Part shown: piece by piece, positions 1 through 7,498 of the stretch
How the letters are laid out: each line of letters starts with the position of its first letter
Numbering within the stretch: position 1 is the stretch's first letter
Assembly: GCA_934446485.1 (NCBI GenBank)
Contig: CAKSEM010000024.1
Location: 1-12,040 of the forward strand
Direction of reading: 5' to 3'
Length of the DNA: 12,040 bases
From: an uncultured Eubacteriales bacterium
Lineage (GTDB): Bacteria > Bacillota > Clostridia > Oscillospirales > CAG-272
Notes under the pieces: model-generated
Databases searched by the model: none
Told to the model about the DNA's origin: nothing
What the model saw: the letters and a program-made list of their open reading frames with translations, nothing else
Translations under genes and position numbers: made by a program

Positions 1-1
1 T

Positions 2-382
2 TGCTATGTAACGTCGGTCTTTCGGTCGGCTGAGACAGTCTCTCTCATTAACTATGCGCGTGAAAAGTATGGAGATGAGCCTGAATACCTGTGGGAGAAG
101 TCTCCCGGAAATGCCGTTCTGCGGCGACGGGATACCGGGAAGTGGTACGGTGTGTTGATGACCGTATCGCGCAGTAAGCTCGGAATTCCGTCCGATGATA
201 TCGCGGAGATCATCGACCTGCGATGTGAGCCGGAGATCATTGAAGCACTCATTGACCGTGAGCGCTTCTATCCCGGTTGGCATATGAACAAGCGCCATTG
301 GTACACTGTTATATTAGACGGATCGGTTTCGACTGAGGAGATCCGCCTGAGAGTGGATGCAAGCTATATACTTGCAAAGTAA
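2..382 (+). CDS. MmcQ/YjbR family protein, 3' part (5' end outside window)
   Basis: The frame is open from the left edge and stops at TAA 380-382, leaving 126 visible residues and no start. The visible part matches the MmcQ/YjbR (CyaY-like) fold, which is often annotated as DNA-binding although its biochemical role is poorly established. Recognisable family signatures in order are YGDEPEYLWEKSPGNAVLRR, KWYGVLMTV, EIIDLRCEPE, FYPGWHMNKRHWYTVILDGS and a final EEIRLRVDASY helix. The conserved HMNK-HW block and LDGSV are intact. A typical YjbR domain has about 110-120 residues, so the domain itself is probably complete. The dozen residues before it (CYVTSVFRSAET) do not look like an N-terminus, so the full protein probably has an additional upstream domain, as some Firmicutes members do. 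It ends 244 bases before the stop of the convergent glycyl radical gene, with a shared terminator between. Confidence 0.88.
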   Translation, partial: CYVTSVFRSAETVSLINYAREKYGDEPEYLWEKSPGNAVLRRRDTGKWYGVLMTVSRSKLGIPSDDIAEIIDLRCEPEIIEALIDRERFYPGWHMNKRHWYTVILDGSVSTEEIRLRVDASYILAK

Positions 383-547
383 TACGGGCGTGTTGTCAGA
401 GAGAGGCAGGCGGAAGATAATTTGAAGGCGAAAGGCATATGTGCCTGTGCCGGGATAGCAGTATCGGCGCATCCCCTAAGTCAAACGGCGTGAGATGTAC
501 CGCTGTTTTTCAATATTGTGACGGCATACATAAAAATGCAAAAAGAT

Positions 548-604
548 CCGGCGTCCGTGTTGATCGGCAGCTTCAGCTGCTTCGGCACAGATGCCGGGCG
601 TTTT
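548..604. terminator. Bidirectional intrinsic terminator between convergent genes
   Basis: Arm 548-555 (CCGGCGTC) plus 557-559 (GTG) pairs with 586-588 (CAC) plus 590-597 (GATGCCGG), with one wobble pair and one mismatch. An inner hairpin, GCAGC-TTCA-GCTGC at 567-580, sits in the loop. On the + strand the stem is followed by TTTTATTATAT from 601. On the - strand it is followed by a T-rich tract, because the + strand reads AAAAATGCAAAAA at 532-544. It can therefore end transcription of the YjbR-type gene from the left and of the glycyl radical gene from the right. The 165 bases between the YjbR stop and this stem hold only a 5-bp hairpin (433-446) and nothing else I can support. Confidence 0.8.
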
Positions 605-625
605 ATTATATATTCGGTGCGGCTT

Positions 626-2691
626 TCACTTCGGGACCTCAAGAGTTCTGCTGATCACATGATCCTGCATCTCACGGCTGAGATTTACGAATCGTGCACT
701 GAAGCCCCATACGCGCACAATAATATCCGCATACGATTCGGGATCTGCCTGTGCACGCCGCAGCGTATCTGTATCGCACACAGCAATATTATATTCCATA
801 AGCCCCTTTTTGAGACATACGCGATTGATCGTCCTGAGGAGCTCCATATCAGTGCACTCGTCCCGCAGCAGACTGCGCGGCAGCGATAGCTGCGTCGCCG
901 CCGTTCCGAGAGCTTTGGCGAGAGGTGCTTTTGCAACTGAATTAATAAGTGCCGTTATGCCGGACACGGCCCTTCCGGGAGTTGCACAGTAGTGTTCGGC
1001 TATCGGAGCCTTTCTGTGCCGTCTGTCGGGTGTTGCACCGACTCCGTAAGCCTCTTGGACGGACCGCCAGCCCAGCAGTGCGCCGAACACATTCATTCCG
1101 GTGCGTTCGCGGAATTTTGCAATATGGGCAAGACAGCGCTCGACAATGTCCTTGGCTATCAGGTCGACTTCATCGTCATCGTTGCCGAACTTGGGAGCAC
1201 CGGCAAGCATGAGTCTGAACGGTTCATGTCCGACACAGTCAGCAAGCATGGCGTCCTTTATCTGAGCGATTGTAGCAAGATGATCCCTGTATACGACGCA
1301 TTTCAGTGCCGCGAGACTGTCTGCAACCGTCGGTACGGATCCGAGAAATATGACGCCTGTATTCATCGGAAGTCCTCCCTCAAGGATCCCGATGCAGCTG
1401 TCGAGAATTTCGTCGAAGGTACCGCAAAGGAGCGGAAGTGCCTGAACGGCTCCCGATCTCAGTGCACGGTCCTCACGGTACAGCTCATCGAGGTGTGAAT
1501 CGATCTGAAACATATACTGACGCATAAACAGCTCATAAAAATCATCGTACGAGCTGCACCCTTCCGCCGCTCCGCTCATGTATCCGAGAACCACATCGGG
1601 TTCATAAACTTCCGGTGTGTTATCTGCGTGAAAGTAGCGTATTTTTTCGCGTTCAAACGGTGAGAGTTTTCCGTTCCGAAGTGCAAGTTCAAGTGTTGCA
1701 ACGGCATCGATGTGATTGAAGTCTATCTTTCCGCATCCGTCCCATATTATTTCGGTGCAGCTGTCGTTGGCATATTGACAGGCGATCTCTGGCGGGATGC
1801 CGCAGGCAAGCATCTCTGGGATTATAATATCGTCATTATAGACAGATACCTGTCCTCCGCCGAGGAACTGGAGACGGTACGCCTCCTCCATTAAATCGGC
1901 TCGTATTCCACTGTGATGGCGCACGTTTATGTGCGGTTCCGTCATTCCGAGCCGCGCTGTTTCGCGGCTCGCCGTCAGCATCATGACACTGAACTCCGAG
2001 CTTGCGTCGCTGCCGTCCGCGTTCTGTCCACCCACCATGAGCTGCATCAAAGTATCGCCGCACCCCCAAATATTCAGCTTTTTCCACAGTTCAAGGATGA
2101 TCTCATATGCGCCGTCGCGTGTGATCCTTCCCGCAGCAATATCGGCCTCATAAAACGGCGCAAGGTGACAGTCCAACCGACCGATGCAGCTGCATCAGTC
2201 AACACTTCGAATACTCTAGATGAGGTACATAAGCTGAACTGCCTGCACAAATGTTCGCGGAATGTTCGCGGAGGCTCACACGAAAGAGAAGTGAGATTAT
2301 CGGCAGTTGCAGAAATTCTTTCGTCACCTAAGCTGCACTCTGCCACGACCTCTCCGTAGCGTCTGAAATATCGGCTGACGGCGTCGTATATATCAGCAAT
2401 GCCGTACAGGAATTCGCGCCGATTCGGGTCACTGTGATTTGCAGCATTGCGGCGGGCTTTATCGGCGATTCCGCTTACGCCGAGACGGTAGTGTGCAGTG
2501 CCTGCCGCATAGTGACTGTTGTCATGGTCGTGCAGCTTCTCATTATCCGGATTGCTCACGGGCTGGAACCCGGCAAGCATCCCCCACTCAGGCATGGCAG
2601 TCGGCAAACGATCGATAACATTTACCGTACCTTCAACTATTTCTGCAAATGTATAATTTGCCGCTGTCTGATCCATTGCCATAGCTTTCAT
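626..2691 (-). pseudogene. Glycyl radical enzyme (pyruvate formate-lyase-like), frameshifted
   Basis: This is a PFL-superfamily glycyl radical enzyme interrupted by frameshifts. The 5' part (2691 down to about 2262) gives GVSGIADKARR and REFLYGIADIYDAVSRYFRR. The 3' part (2176 down to 626) gives LDCHLAPFYEADIAAGRITR, the thiyl-radical Cys in NDSCTE (codon 1757-1759), and the glycyl-radical motif RVWGFSARF with the Gly codon at 704-706, then LSREMQDHVISRT. Between them the conserved QAVQLMYLI and RVFEVLTDAAASVG lie in different frames: an 11-bp duplication (2251-2272), one extra base (2218) and an apparent 4-bp loss (near 2177-2184) break the reading. Undoing all three gives one frame of about 685 codons, roughly 100 fewer than usual for the superfamily and short at the N-terminus. 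Initiation at 2691 or 2682 is possible; the GAGG motif is better spaced for 2682. No activating enzyme lies nearby. Substrate is unknown: the SCTE active-site motif differs from the common GCVE. A sequencing error is possible. Confidence 0.85.
2250..2272. repeat. 11-bp perfect tandem duplication inside the glycyl radical gene
   Basis: ATGTTCGCGGA occurs twice in direct tandem at 2251-2261 and 2262-2272, with the A at 2250 extending the match by one base. Removing one copy joins EPPRTF directly to VQAVQLMYLI on the - strand, which is what the family expects. The duplication is therefore the likely cause of the first frameshift. Confidence 0.85.
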
Positions 2692-2776
2692 ACCTCGTTT
2701 CTATATAGCTGACAACGTTATGTGCCGCATTCCGTTCCGAGACGGAGAATTATTATGTGATGGTGTGAATTTGGCG

Positions 2777-2805
2777 ATTATAACACAGCCGCGTACACAT
2801 TTCAA
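2777..2805 (-). promoter_or_regulatory. Promoter of the glycyl radical gene
   Basis: Read on the - strand, TTGAAA (2800-2805) and a perfect TATAAT (2777-2782) are separated by exactly 17 bases. The predicted transcript would start near 2770 and carry a leader of about 80 nt. It points away from the + strand promoter at 2876-2904, with about 70 bp of AT-rich DNA between the two. An intact housekeeping promoter in front of a broken gene suggests recent inactivation. Confidence 0.75.
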
Positions 2806-2875
2806 GTACCTCAGAGAAAATCTAATACTGCATACAAAATATAAGATAAATTATTGCCGAATTTGCAGTTAAGCA

Positions 2876-2904
2876 TTGACAAATGACTTAACATATGTTA
2901 TAGT
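2876..2904 (+). promoter_or_regulatory. Promoter of the SLH surface protein gene
   Basis: Consensus TTGACA (2876-2881) and TATAGT (2899-2904) are separated by 17 bases. The start point would be near 2911, giving a leader of about 45 nt before the chosen start codon. This strength fits high expression of a surface protein. Confidence 0.82.
2889..2900. promoter_or_regulatory. Palindromic candidate operator in the promoter spacer
   Basis: TAACATATGTTA is a perfect 12-bp palindrome lying between the -35 and -10 boxes and overlapping the first two bases of the -10. A dimeric regulator bound here would block RNA polymerase. The position is suggestive, but no second copy was noticed elsewhere in the window and the regulator is unknown. 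Confidence 0.4.
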
Positions 2905-2941
2905 GCGTTCAACCTCACGATATGTGAATAAGTTTCGGAGA

Positions 2942-2948
2942 AAAGGAG
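2942..2948 (+). promoter_or_regulatory. Ribosome binding site that decides the SLH gene start
   Basis: AAAGGAG ends at 2948. The first ATG (2950-2952) is only 1 base downstream, too close for normal initiation. The second ATG (2956-2958) is 7 bases away, which is ideal, so translation probably begins there and the protein starts MKRRVISG. Confidence 0.7.
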
Positions 2949-2955
2949 AATGAAA

Positions 2956-5900
2956 ATGAAACGAAGGGTAATTTCAGGACTCATTACGGCATTGATGCTC
3001 GTTTCGCTTGCAGTGCAGGCTTTCGCATCCACGCTTCCGTTCGTCGATGTGAAGCCCGGCGATTGGTTTTATGATGCTGTGAGCGATGTTTACGAACGCG
3101 GTCTTATGAGAGGAGATTCGGAGACTTGCTTTTCGCCGCAGGGAACGACATCACGGGCGATGGTCGTTACCGTTCTTGCACGCATATCGGGTGATGATAT
3201 CGAGACGCCGTCATATTCACCGTTCATTGACGTTGTGCCGGATTCGTGGTACGGCGCGGCGGTATCGTGGGCAACCTCGAACGGAATAACGACCGGATAT
3301 CAGGACGGATCGTTCCGTCCCGATCAGCATATATCGCGCGAGGAGATGGCAACGTTTATATACAGATATTTGGACAGTCGTTCGCTTGCGCCTCAGAGTG
3401 AGGAAATATCATTCGAGGATGCCGCGGACATAGCCTCATGGGCATCGGAAAGCGTTCGCGCTCTCGCCGGGGTCGGGATCATTGCAGGTGATGAGCGTGG
3501 ACGGTTCAATCCGCAAAACGGTGCTACACGTGCGGAGACCGCGACGCTCATCTCACGTCTTTGCGTCTATATAGAGAACAGTGCTGACGATGAGATCGGA
3601 TATATAAAAACGACAATCGCCAAAAACTGTCCGAGCGGAATCATACGGATCACCGGCGGCTATGCGGCATCATTGACTAGAGAATACATAAATCGTGAGC
3701 TTCGCCGAACGCTCGGTTTTGACGATGCCTATACGGTATCGCTATTTCCGGGCGATTATTCGATCATTTCAACTGAGTATTCCAATGTAGTTTCGGGTGG
3801 CGGTGTTCAGGGCAAGTACGAGTTCGATGTACACGGCCCGAACGGCGGCTTCTATCGCACCTTCATGACATTTATCATTACGAAGGATCCCGAAAGTTAT
3901 TACAGCCTTCGGATGACGGATGCGGCAGAGCTTCTAGAGGGGGCGGGGATCACCCTGCGCGCGCGGAGTGTTGAAAGTGAGCGGCTCACGTCGCTTATCG
4001 CCGAGCAGCTTGAAAACTCGATCGGTGCACCGGCCGGCACATATGCTTTCGGAGCGAAACTTGACGTTGAGCTGACGGGGGGATTTGAGACGCTGGCTGC
4101 CGAGGCTGCTGCGGCCTCGGACGGAGCGTCGGTCAAGAGAAAGATCACATACAGTGCAAATGCCGGAGACATATCGGTAAACGGTGCGCTTTTAGTTACA
4201 CTGCGTATACCCGGAAAGACTATCGGTTCGTCGAACTTTACATATGATGAACGCGTCACGGTATACGTATGTGACAGTACACTGTCGTATACGGAAAGGC
4301 TGGTCGGGGCTCTGTCGGAGGATATAGATAACGTAACCGTCGTCGCGGCGGATCAGGACAATGCGTCAAGCGTTTTCCGAACGGATGCGGCGGAGCTCGT
4401 TGTGGTTGTCGGTGCTGACAAGGCACCGCTCGGTGCGCAGGATGCATTGGCAGCATATCTGTCTGACGGCGGGCGTGCAATGATAGTCGGCGGTCCGCTT
4501 TACGGCGGCGGCAGCGATACGGATACCGTGATAGATACAGTGTGCCCTGCATACTACGAGACATATCCGGTCAGCCTCGGTGCGGCGTTGACTGCCGATA
4601 AGGATCAGGTCATCGTTGAGGATGTCCGCTATACGGTGCCTGATGAGATGTTTTCGTGCACATATTATACTCGGGGCGACGGATTTGCAAGAGACCGCGA
4701 TTTCCGCCAGATACCGCTTATCGAGATCCGTGACGGCAAAGGGCTCAGATCCGGACTTGCGGCGTGGATCACGGTATTTGAGGGTAAGTCTCATCGGAGT
4801 GGATACGACGGCGCGCTCGTCGGATGCTTTTCTGCCGTAGATGAAAGGTTCTACGATGCAAACGGGATCGGTGCGGTCGTAGATGCGGTGGAATATATGC
4901 TGCTCGATTCACACCTTGTTGAGGGCGGTGCAAACGAATATGCTTACTTTCAGGATGAGGACGAAGATGTAACATTCGGCGCACTCGTCAGATATTCGCC
5001 CGATGTGCGCGGAGATGTGACGGTCAGAACGGAGATCATGTCGGACGATACCGTTATAGCGGAGGTTTATCGGAATCTCACGGAGCACTACGGTAAGACG
5101 AGCACACTTGCGGAGGTGTCCTCTGTATGCAACCCGATAGACGGTACATTCAACCGCGTTGTCACGACTCTCTTTATAGACGGGGTAGAGGTTGACCGAC
5201 TTTCTCACGAAATAACGCTCTATATGCCGAAGAATAGCGAAGATCGGAATTATATATATGCCGAGAACGGCCGCCTCATGTGCAGCGGCGAGCCTGTCGT
5301 TATGTATGGAGTGAACTATATGCCGTCCAACGGGAAGGCGGCAGAGGATGATTATATGCACGAGTTCTACTTCTCGCGGCGTGCGTATGACAGGAATCTT
5401 GTGATCGAGGATCTGCGCAGGATCAAGGACATCGGATTCAATGCCGTGTCTGTATTCTCCTACCTCGACGAGGAGATAGCGTCGGGCAATAACATTCTCG
5501 ATTTCTTGGCGCTTTGCGAGGATATGGGGCTTTGGGTGGACATGAGTCTGCGCATATCGTTTGACAATGCAGCCGTGACGGAGCGTGCGATACGCACTCT
5601 GCGGTTTGACGAGTTCGATATCATTTCGGCATACGACATATGCTGGGAGGGACGGCTTGGAAACTATGAGGGTACCGGATATCAGAACCTCGGCCGGAAA
5701 ACTCTTGATCCGCAGTGGCGTGAGTGGATCTTGAATCAGTACGGGTCATACAGCGCAGCCGAAGGAGTATTCGGTACGGCGATTCCGAGAGATTCGGACG
5801 GTTCTGTCATCGGGCTCAGCGATGCTCAGATGAATGCTGCTGTCGCGAGTGACTGCGAGGTGCGTTTGGCTGCGGCTTACAGAAGGTTTCTCGATGATGC

Positions 5901-6903
5901 TGTTGCAAGATACTGGAACGGCATTGCGGGCAGCATACGCGCGATCGATCCGAACCATATGCTCGGCTTCAGAATGACGGCGCTCGGCAGCGGAGAGGAA
6001 GGAATGTATGACCTTCGCTCACTCGCGCCGGTCCTCGATATCATGGAGCCGGAGGGGTATATTCTGGACAGCACAGAGGCGTCATGCACGAAGGCCCTTT
6101 TCTGCAACCTGTATTCGAGGATGGTGTCACCCGATACTCCGATTGTATGGAAAGAGTTCGGGCGGAGCGCATGGCTCGGTTCAAACTGGCGCCGCGATGA
6201 CGCCGTGGCTGAGAATATCGGGAAGCTCTACGAATACTCACTAGATGCAATGCTTGAGGGATATTCGTCCGGGGTTTACTGCTGGTACTTTGCCGGCGGA
6301 TACCGCGTGGGCGAGGGGAGCGACTACGGAATAATAAACCCCGACGGTTCGGACCGACCGTGCACCGCAGTGTTGAGGTCGTATGCCGAACGCTTCCGTA
6401 ACATGGGCAAGATTCCGGAGCCGGATGTATATATTACCGTCGATCGCGATGAACACGCGAACGGAATCATCGGAATATACAATAAAATTGCACAGAATCT
6501 CACCTCGGCGCGTCGGGAAAATCGGACGGTCGCTCTCGTTACATCCGAGGAGGCGAGGTCGGGGATTTTATATGCCGATGAGGTGCGTGATGCCCGCCTT
6601 GCCGAAGGAGCCGATATCGGACCTCTCAAGTATGTGAACGGCATGATAAGGTCCGCCTGCGTTGAAGAAAACGGCGAAGGTTATACGGCGCTGCTCGATG
6701 TAGTGAACACATCTGATGCCGTGTGGCGTGACGGCAGCGTGTCGGTCGTCGCGGAGGACGGCTCTGTGATATACGGCACGGTATCGGGAGAGCTCGGACC
6801 GTGCAGAGGCACGAAGACGAGTATTATGATTCCCGAGCGAGGAGTGCGGGTGCGTTTCTCCGTCGCAGGCGTACTGTTCGGAGATGTTTACACGGTAGGC
6901 TGA
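2956..6903 (+). CDS. SLH-anchored surface protein with GATase-like and glycoside hydrolase-like domains
   Basis: This encodes 1315 residues, secreted and wall-bound. A Sec signal peptide (MKRR, hydrophobic stretch, probable cut after AQ/AFA near residue 24) precedes three SLH domains at about 28-78, 89-140 and 151-206, each with an FxDV-like start and a TSRAM/ISREEM/ATRAET end motif. SLH triplets bind secondary wall polymer. Residues 210-470 are mostly beta and unrecognised. Residues about 477-650 look like a GATase/beta-galactosidase-trimerisation-type fold (LVVVVGADKAPLG, AYLSDGGRAMIVGGP). An Ig-like stretch follows at about 655-755. Residues about 765-1165 resemble a clan GH-A TIM barrel: GEPVVMYGVNYMP, DLRRIKDIGFNAVSVFSY, YDICWEGRLG (E898) and PIVWKEFGRSAW (E1067, placed like a GH-A nucleophile). 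A beta-sandwich ends the protein. Role in glycan cleavage or binding is inferred; the acid/base lacks the usual NE pair. The gene is single-cistron, with its own promoter and a terminator 39 bases after the stop. Confidence 0.85.
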   Translation: MKRRVISGLITALMLVSLAVQAFASTLPFVDVKPGDWFYDAVSDVYERGLMRGDSETCFSPQGTTSRAMVVTVLARISGDDIETPSYSPFIDVVPDSWYGAAVSWATSNGITTGYQDGSFRPDQHISREEMATFIYRYLDSRSLAPQSEEISFEDAADIASWASESVRALAGVGIIAGDERGRFNPQNGATRAETATLISRLCVYIENSADDEIGYIKTTIAKNCPSGIIRITGGYAASLTREYINRELRRTLGFDDAYTVSLFPGDYSIISTEYSNVVSGGGVQGKYEFDVHGPNGGFYRTFMTFIITKDPESYYSLRMTDAAELLEGAGITLRARSVESERLTSLIAEQLENSIGAPAGTYAFGAKLDVELTGGFETLAAEAAAASDGASVKRKITYSANAGDISVNGALLVTLRIPGKTIGSSNFTYDERVTVYVCDSTLSYTERLVGALSEDIDNVTVVAADQDNASSVFRTDAAELVVVVGADKAPLGAQDALAAYLSDGGRAMIVGGPLYGGGSDTDTVIDTVCPAYYETYPVSLGAALTADKDQVIVEDVRYTVPDEMFSCTYYTRGDGFARDRDFRQIPLIEIRDGKGLRSGLAAWITVFEGKSHRSGYDGALVGCFSAVDERFYDANGIGAVVDAVEYMLLDSHLVEGGANEYAYFQDEDEDVTFGALVRYSPDVRGDVTVRTEIMSDDTVIAEVYRNLTEHYGKTSTLAEVSSVCNPIDGTFNRVVTTLFIDGVEVDRLSHEITLYMPKNSEDRNYIYAENGRLMCSGEPVVMYGVNYMPSNGKAAEDDYMHEFYFSRRAYDRNLVIEDLRRIKDIGFNAVSVFSYLDEEIASGNNILDFLALCEDMGLWVDMSLRISFDNAAVTERAIRTLRFDEFDIISAYDICWEGRLGNYEGTGYQNLGRKTLDPQWREWILNQYGSYSAAEGVFGTAIPRDSDGSVIGLSDAQMNAAVASDCEVRLAAAYRRFLDDAVARYWNGIAGSIRAIDPNHMLGFRMTALGSGEEGMYDLRSLAPVLDIMEPEGYILDSTEASCTKALFCNLYSRMVSPDTPIVWKEFGRSAWLGSNWRRDDAVAENIGKLYEYSLDAMLEGYSSGVYCWYFAGGYRVGEGSDYGIINPDGSDRPCTAVLRSYAERFRNMGKIPEPDVYITVDRDEHANGIIGIYNKIAQNLTSARRENRTVALVTSEEARSGILYADEVRDARLAEGADIGPLKYVNGMIRSACVEENGEGYTALLDVVNTSDAVWRDGSVSVVAEDGSVIYGTVSGELGPCRGTKTSIMIPERGVRVRFSVAGVLFGDVYTVG

Positions 6904-6941
6904 GCGGCGGAGTGTCGGTGAGAGTGGTTTGACGATATTAT

Positions 6942-6986
6942 CAAATGGCAGAGAGGGTCGGAATATCCGACCCTCTCTGCCATTTG
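6942..6986. terminator. Perfect 21-bp-stem palindrome, bidirectional terminator
   Basis: Arms 6942-6962 and 6966-6986 pair at all 21 positions around a 3-base ATA loop. The arms are GC-rich inside (GGCAGAGAGGGTCGGA) and end in an AAATG/CATTT base. It lies 39 bases after the SLH gene stop and 11 bases after the convergent regulator's stop. There is no long T-run outside the stem: the + side reads CGCATATG, and the - side ATAATATC is somewhat AT-rich. The terminator role rests mainly on position and stem strength. Confidence 0.72.
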
Positions 6987-6996
6987 CGCATATGTA

Positions 6997-7287
6997 TCAG
7001 CGTGTCGCTTTTTTTGAATGTGTGTTCAGGAGGCTGTCAGGTATCAGCGACGCATCGAGAAGCTCGCCGGGCTCGCATTTCAGAGCATCGGCAATATTAA
7101 ACAACACTTCAAGTGAGAACGGACGCACGATATTCGGCGCTTCAATGGCGCTTAGAGGGGAACGGCTCATCATTGCCTCTGCCGCAAGCTCCTCCTGCGA
7201 CATTCCGCGCGTTTTTCGCAGTACGGATATGGTTATCCCGAGCTGTATGAATCTATCCCGATTTTTAAAATCAACGTCCTTACTCAT
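6997..7287 (-). CDS. XRE-family helix-turn-helix transcriptional regulator
   Basis: This is a 96-residue protein with a Cro/C1-type HTH at about residues 15-75. The recognition unit is visible in LRKTRGMSQEELAAEAMMSR followed by SPLSAIE, then the helix 4-5 signature LEVLFNIADALKCEPGELLD. Proteins of this size are usually single-domain DNA-binding dimers acting as local repressors or activators. The tail (SLIPDSLLNTHSKKATR) has no sensor domain. GAGG lies 9 bases before the ATG at 7287. It is convergent with the SLH gene and divergent from the large secreted-protein gene at 8083, so either could be a target. An alternative is a relic of an antitoxin or phage regulator, but no partner toxin or phage gene is adjacent. 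The residues APNIVRP after the recognition helix replace the usual G-x-x-x-P loop, a mild departure from the family. Confidence 0.9.
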   Translation of the reverse strand: MSKDVDFKNRDRFIQLGITISVLRKTRGMSQEELAAEAMMSRSPLSAIEAPNIVRPFSLEVLFNIADALKCEPGELLDASLIPDSLLNTHSKKATR

Positions 7288-7311
7288 GGCTCTGCCTCGC
7301 GTTTTTTTGTG

Positions 7312-7317
7312 ATTATA
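7312..7317 (-). promoter_or_regulatory. Possible -10 box of the XRE regulator
   Basis: TATAAT on the - strand lies 25 bases upstream of the ATG. The matching -35 position (about 7335-7341) is poor (CGGAAT/ACGGAA). Transcription from here would need an activator or would be weak, and the leader would be under 20 nt. Confidence 0.35.
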
Positions 7318-7452
7318 AAATATTTTGTCGATAAATTCCGTCCTCTTCGGAGAGCATTTGATTTATATATAGAGCAAATACATTACGCGTGTGAGCAAAC
7401 GTCAGAAAATGCCTGATATCTTTATAGAAGATAAAGTGCGAGGCATGCCTCT

Positions 7453-7486
7453 GAAATCGCCGAAAACTGTTGACATCGCCGATTTC
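7453..7486. promoter_or_regulatory. Repeats flanking the 7470 promoter, candidate operator
   Basis: GAAATCG (7453-7459) and CGATTTC (7480-7486) form an inverted repeat around the -35 box. In addition ATCGCCGA occurs twice in direct orientation, at 7456-7463 and 7475-7482, 19 bases apart, close to two helical turns. Such paired sites overlapping a -35 are typical of repressor binding, but the binding protein is unknown. The neighbouring XRE gene is an obvious candidate. Confidence 0.35.
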
Positions 7487-7498
7487 GTGTGATAATAT
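7470..7498 (+). promoter_or_regulatory. Strong promoter without an immediate gene
   Basis: TTGACA (7470-7475), 17 bases, then TAATAT (7493-7498); GATAAT at 16-base spacing is an alternative. It faces the large secreted-protein gene, whose start is about 580 bases downstream. It would transcribe a hairpin immediately (GCGTG-TTTCTT-CACGC at 7514-7529, then ATTTTC). It is either a distal promoter giving a long leader or the promoter of a small RNA. Confidence 0.55.

Noticed and set aside
433..446. AGGCA/TGCCT hairpin after the YjbR-type gene
   Set aside because: The stem is only 5 bp with no T-run; the real terminator is at 548-604.
2177..2272. Programmed ribosomal frameshifting in the glycyl radical gene
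   Set aside because: Three separate shifts with different directions would be needed, no slippery heptamer is evident, and tandem duplication or unit loss explains two of the three simply.
4366..4794. 142-residue antisense frame within the SLH gene
   Set aside because: It is a shadow of the real coding frame: Arg/Cys/His-rich translation, no start signal and no recognisable domain.
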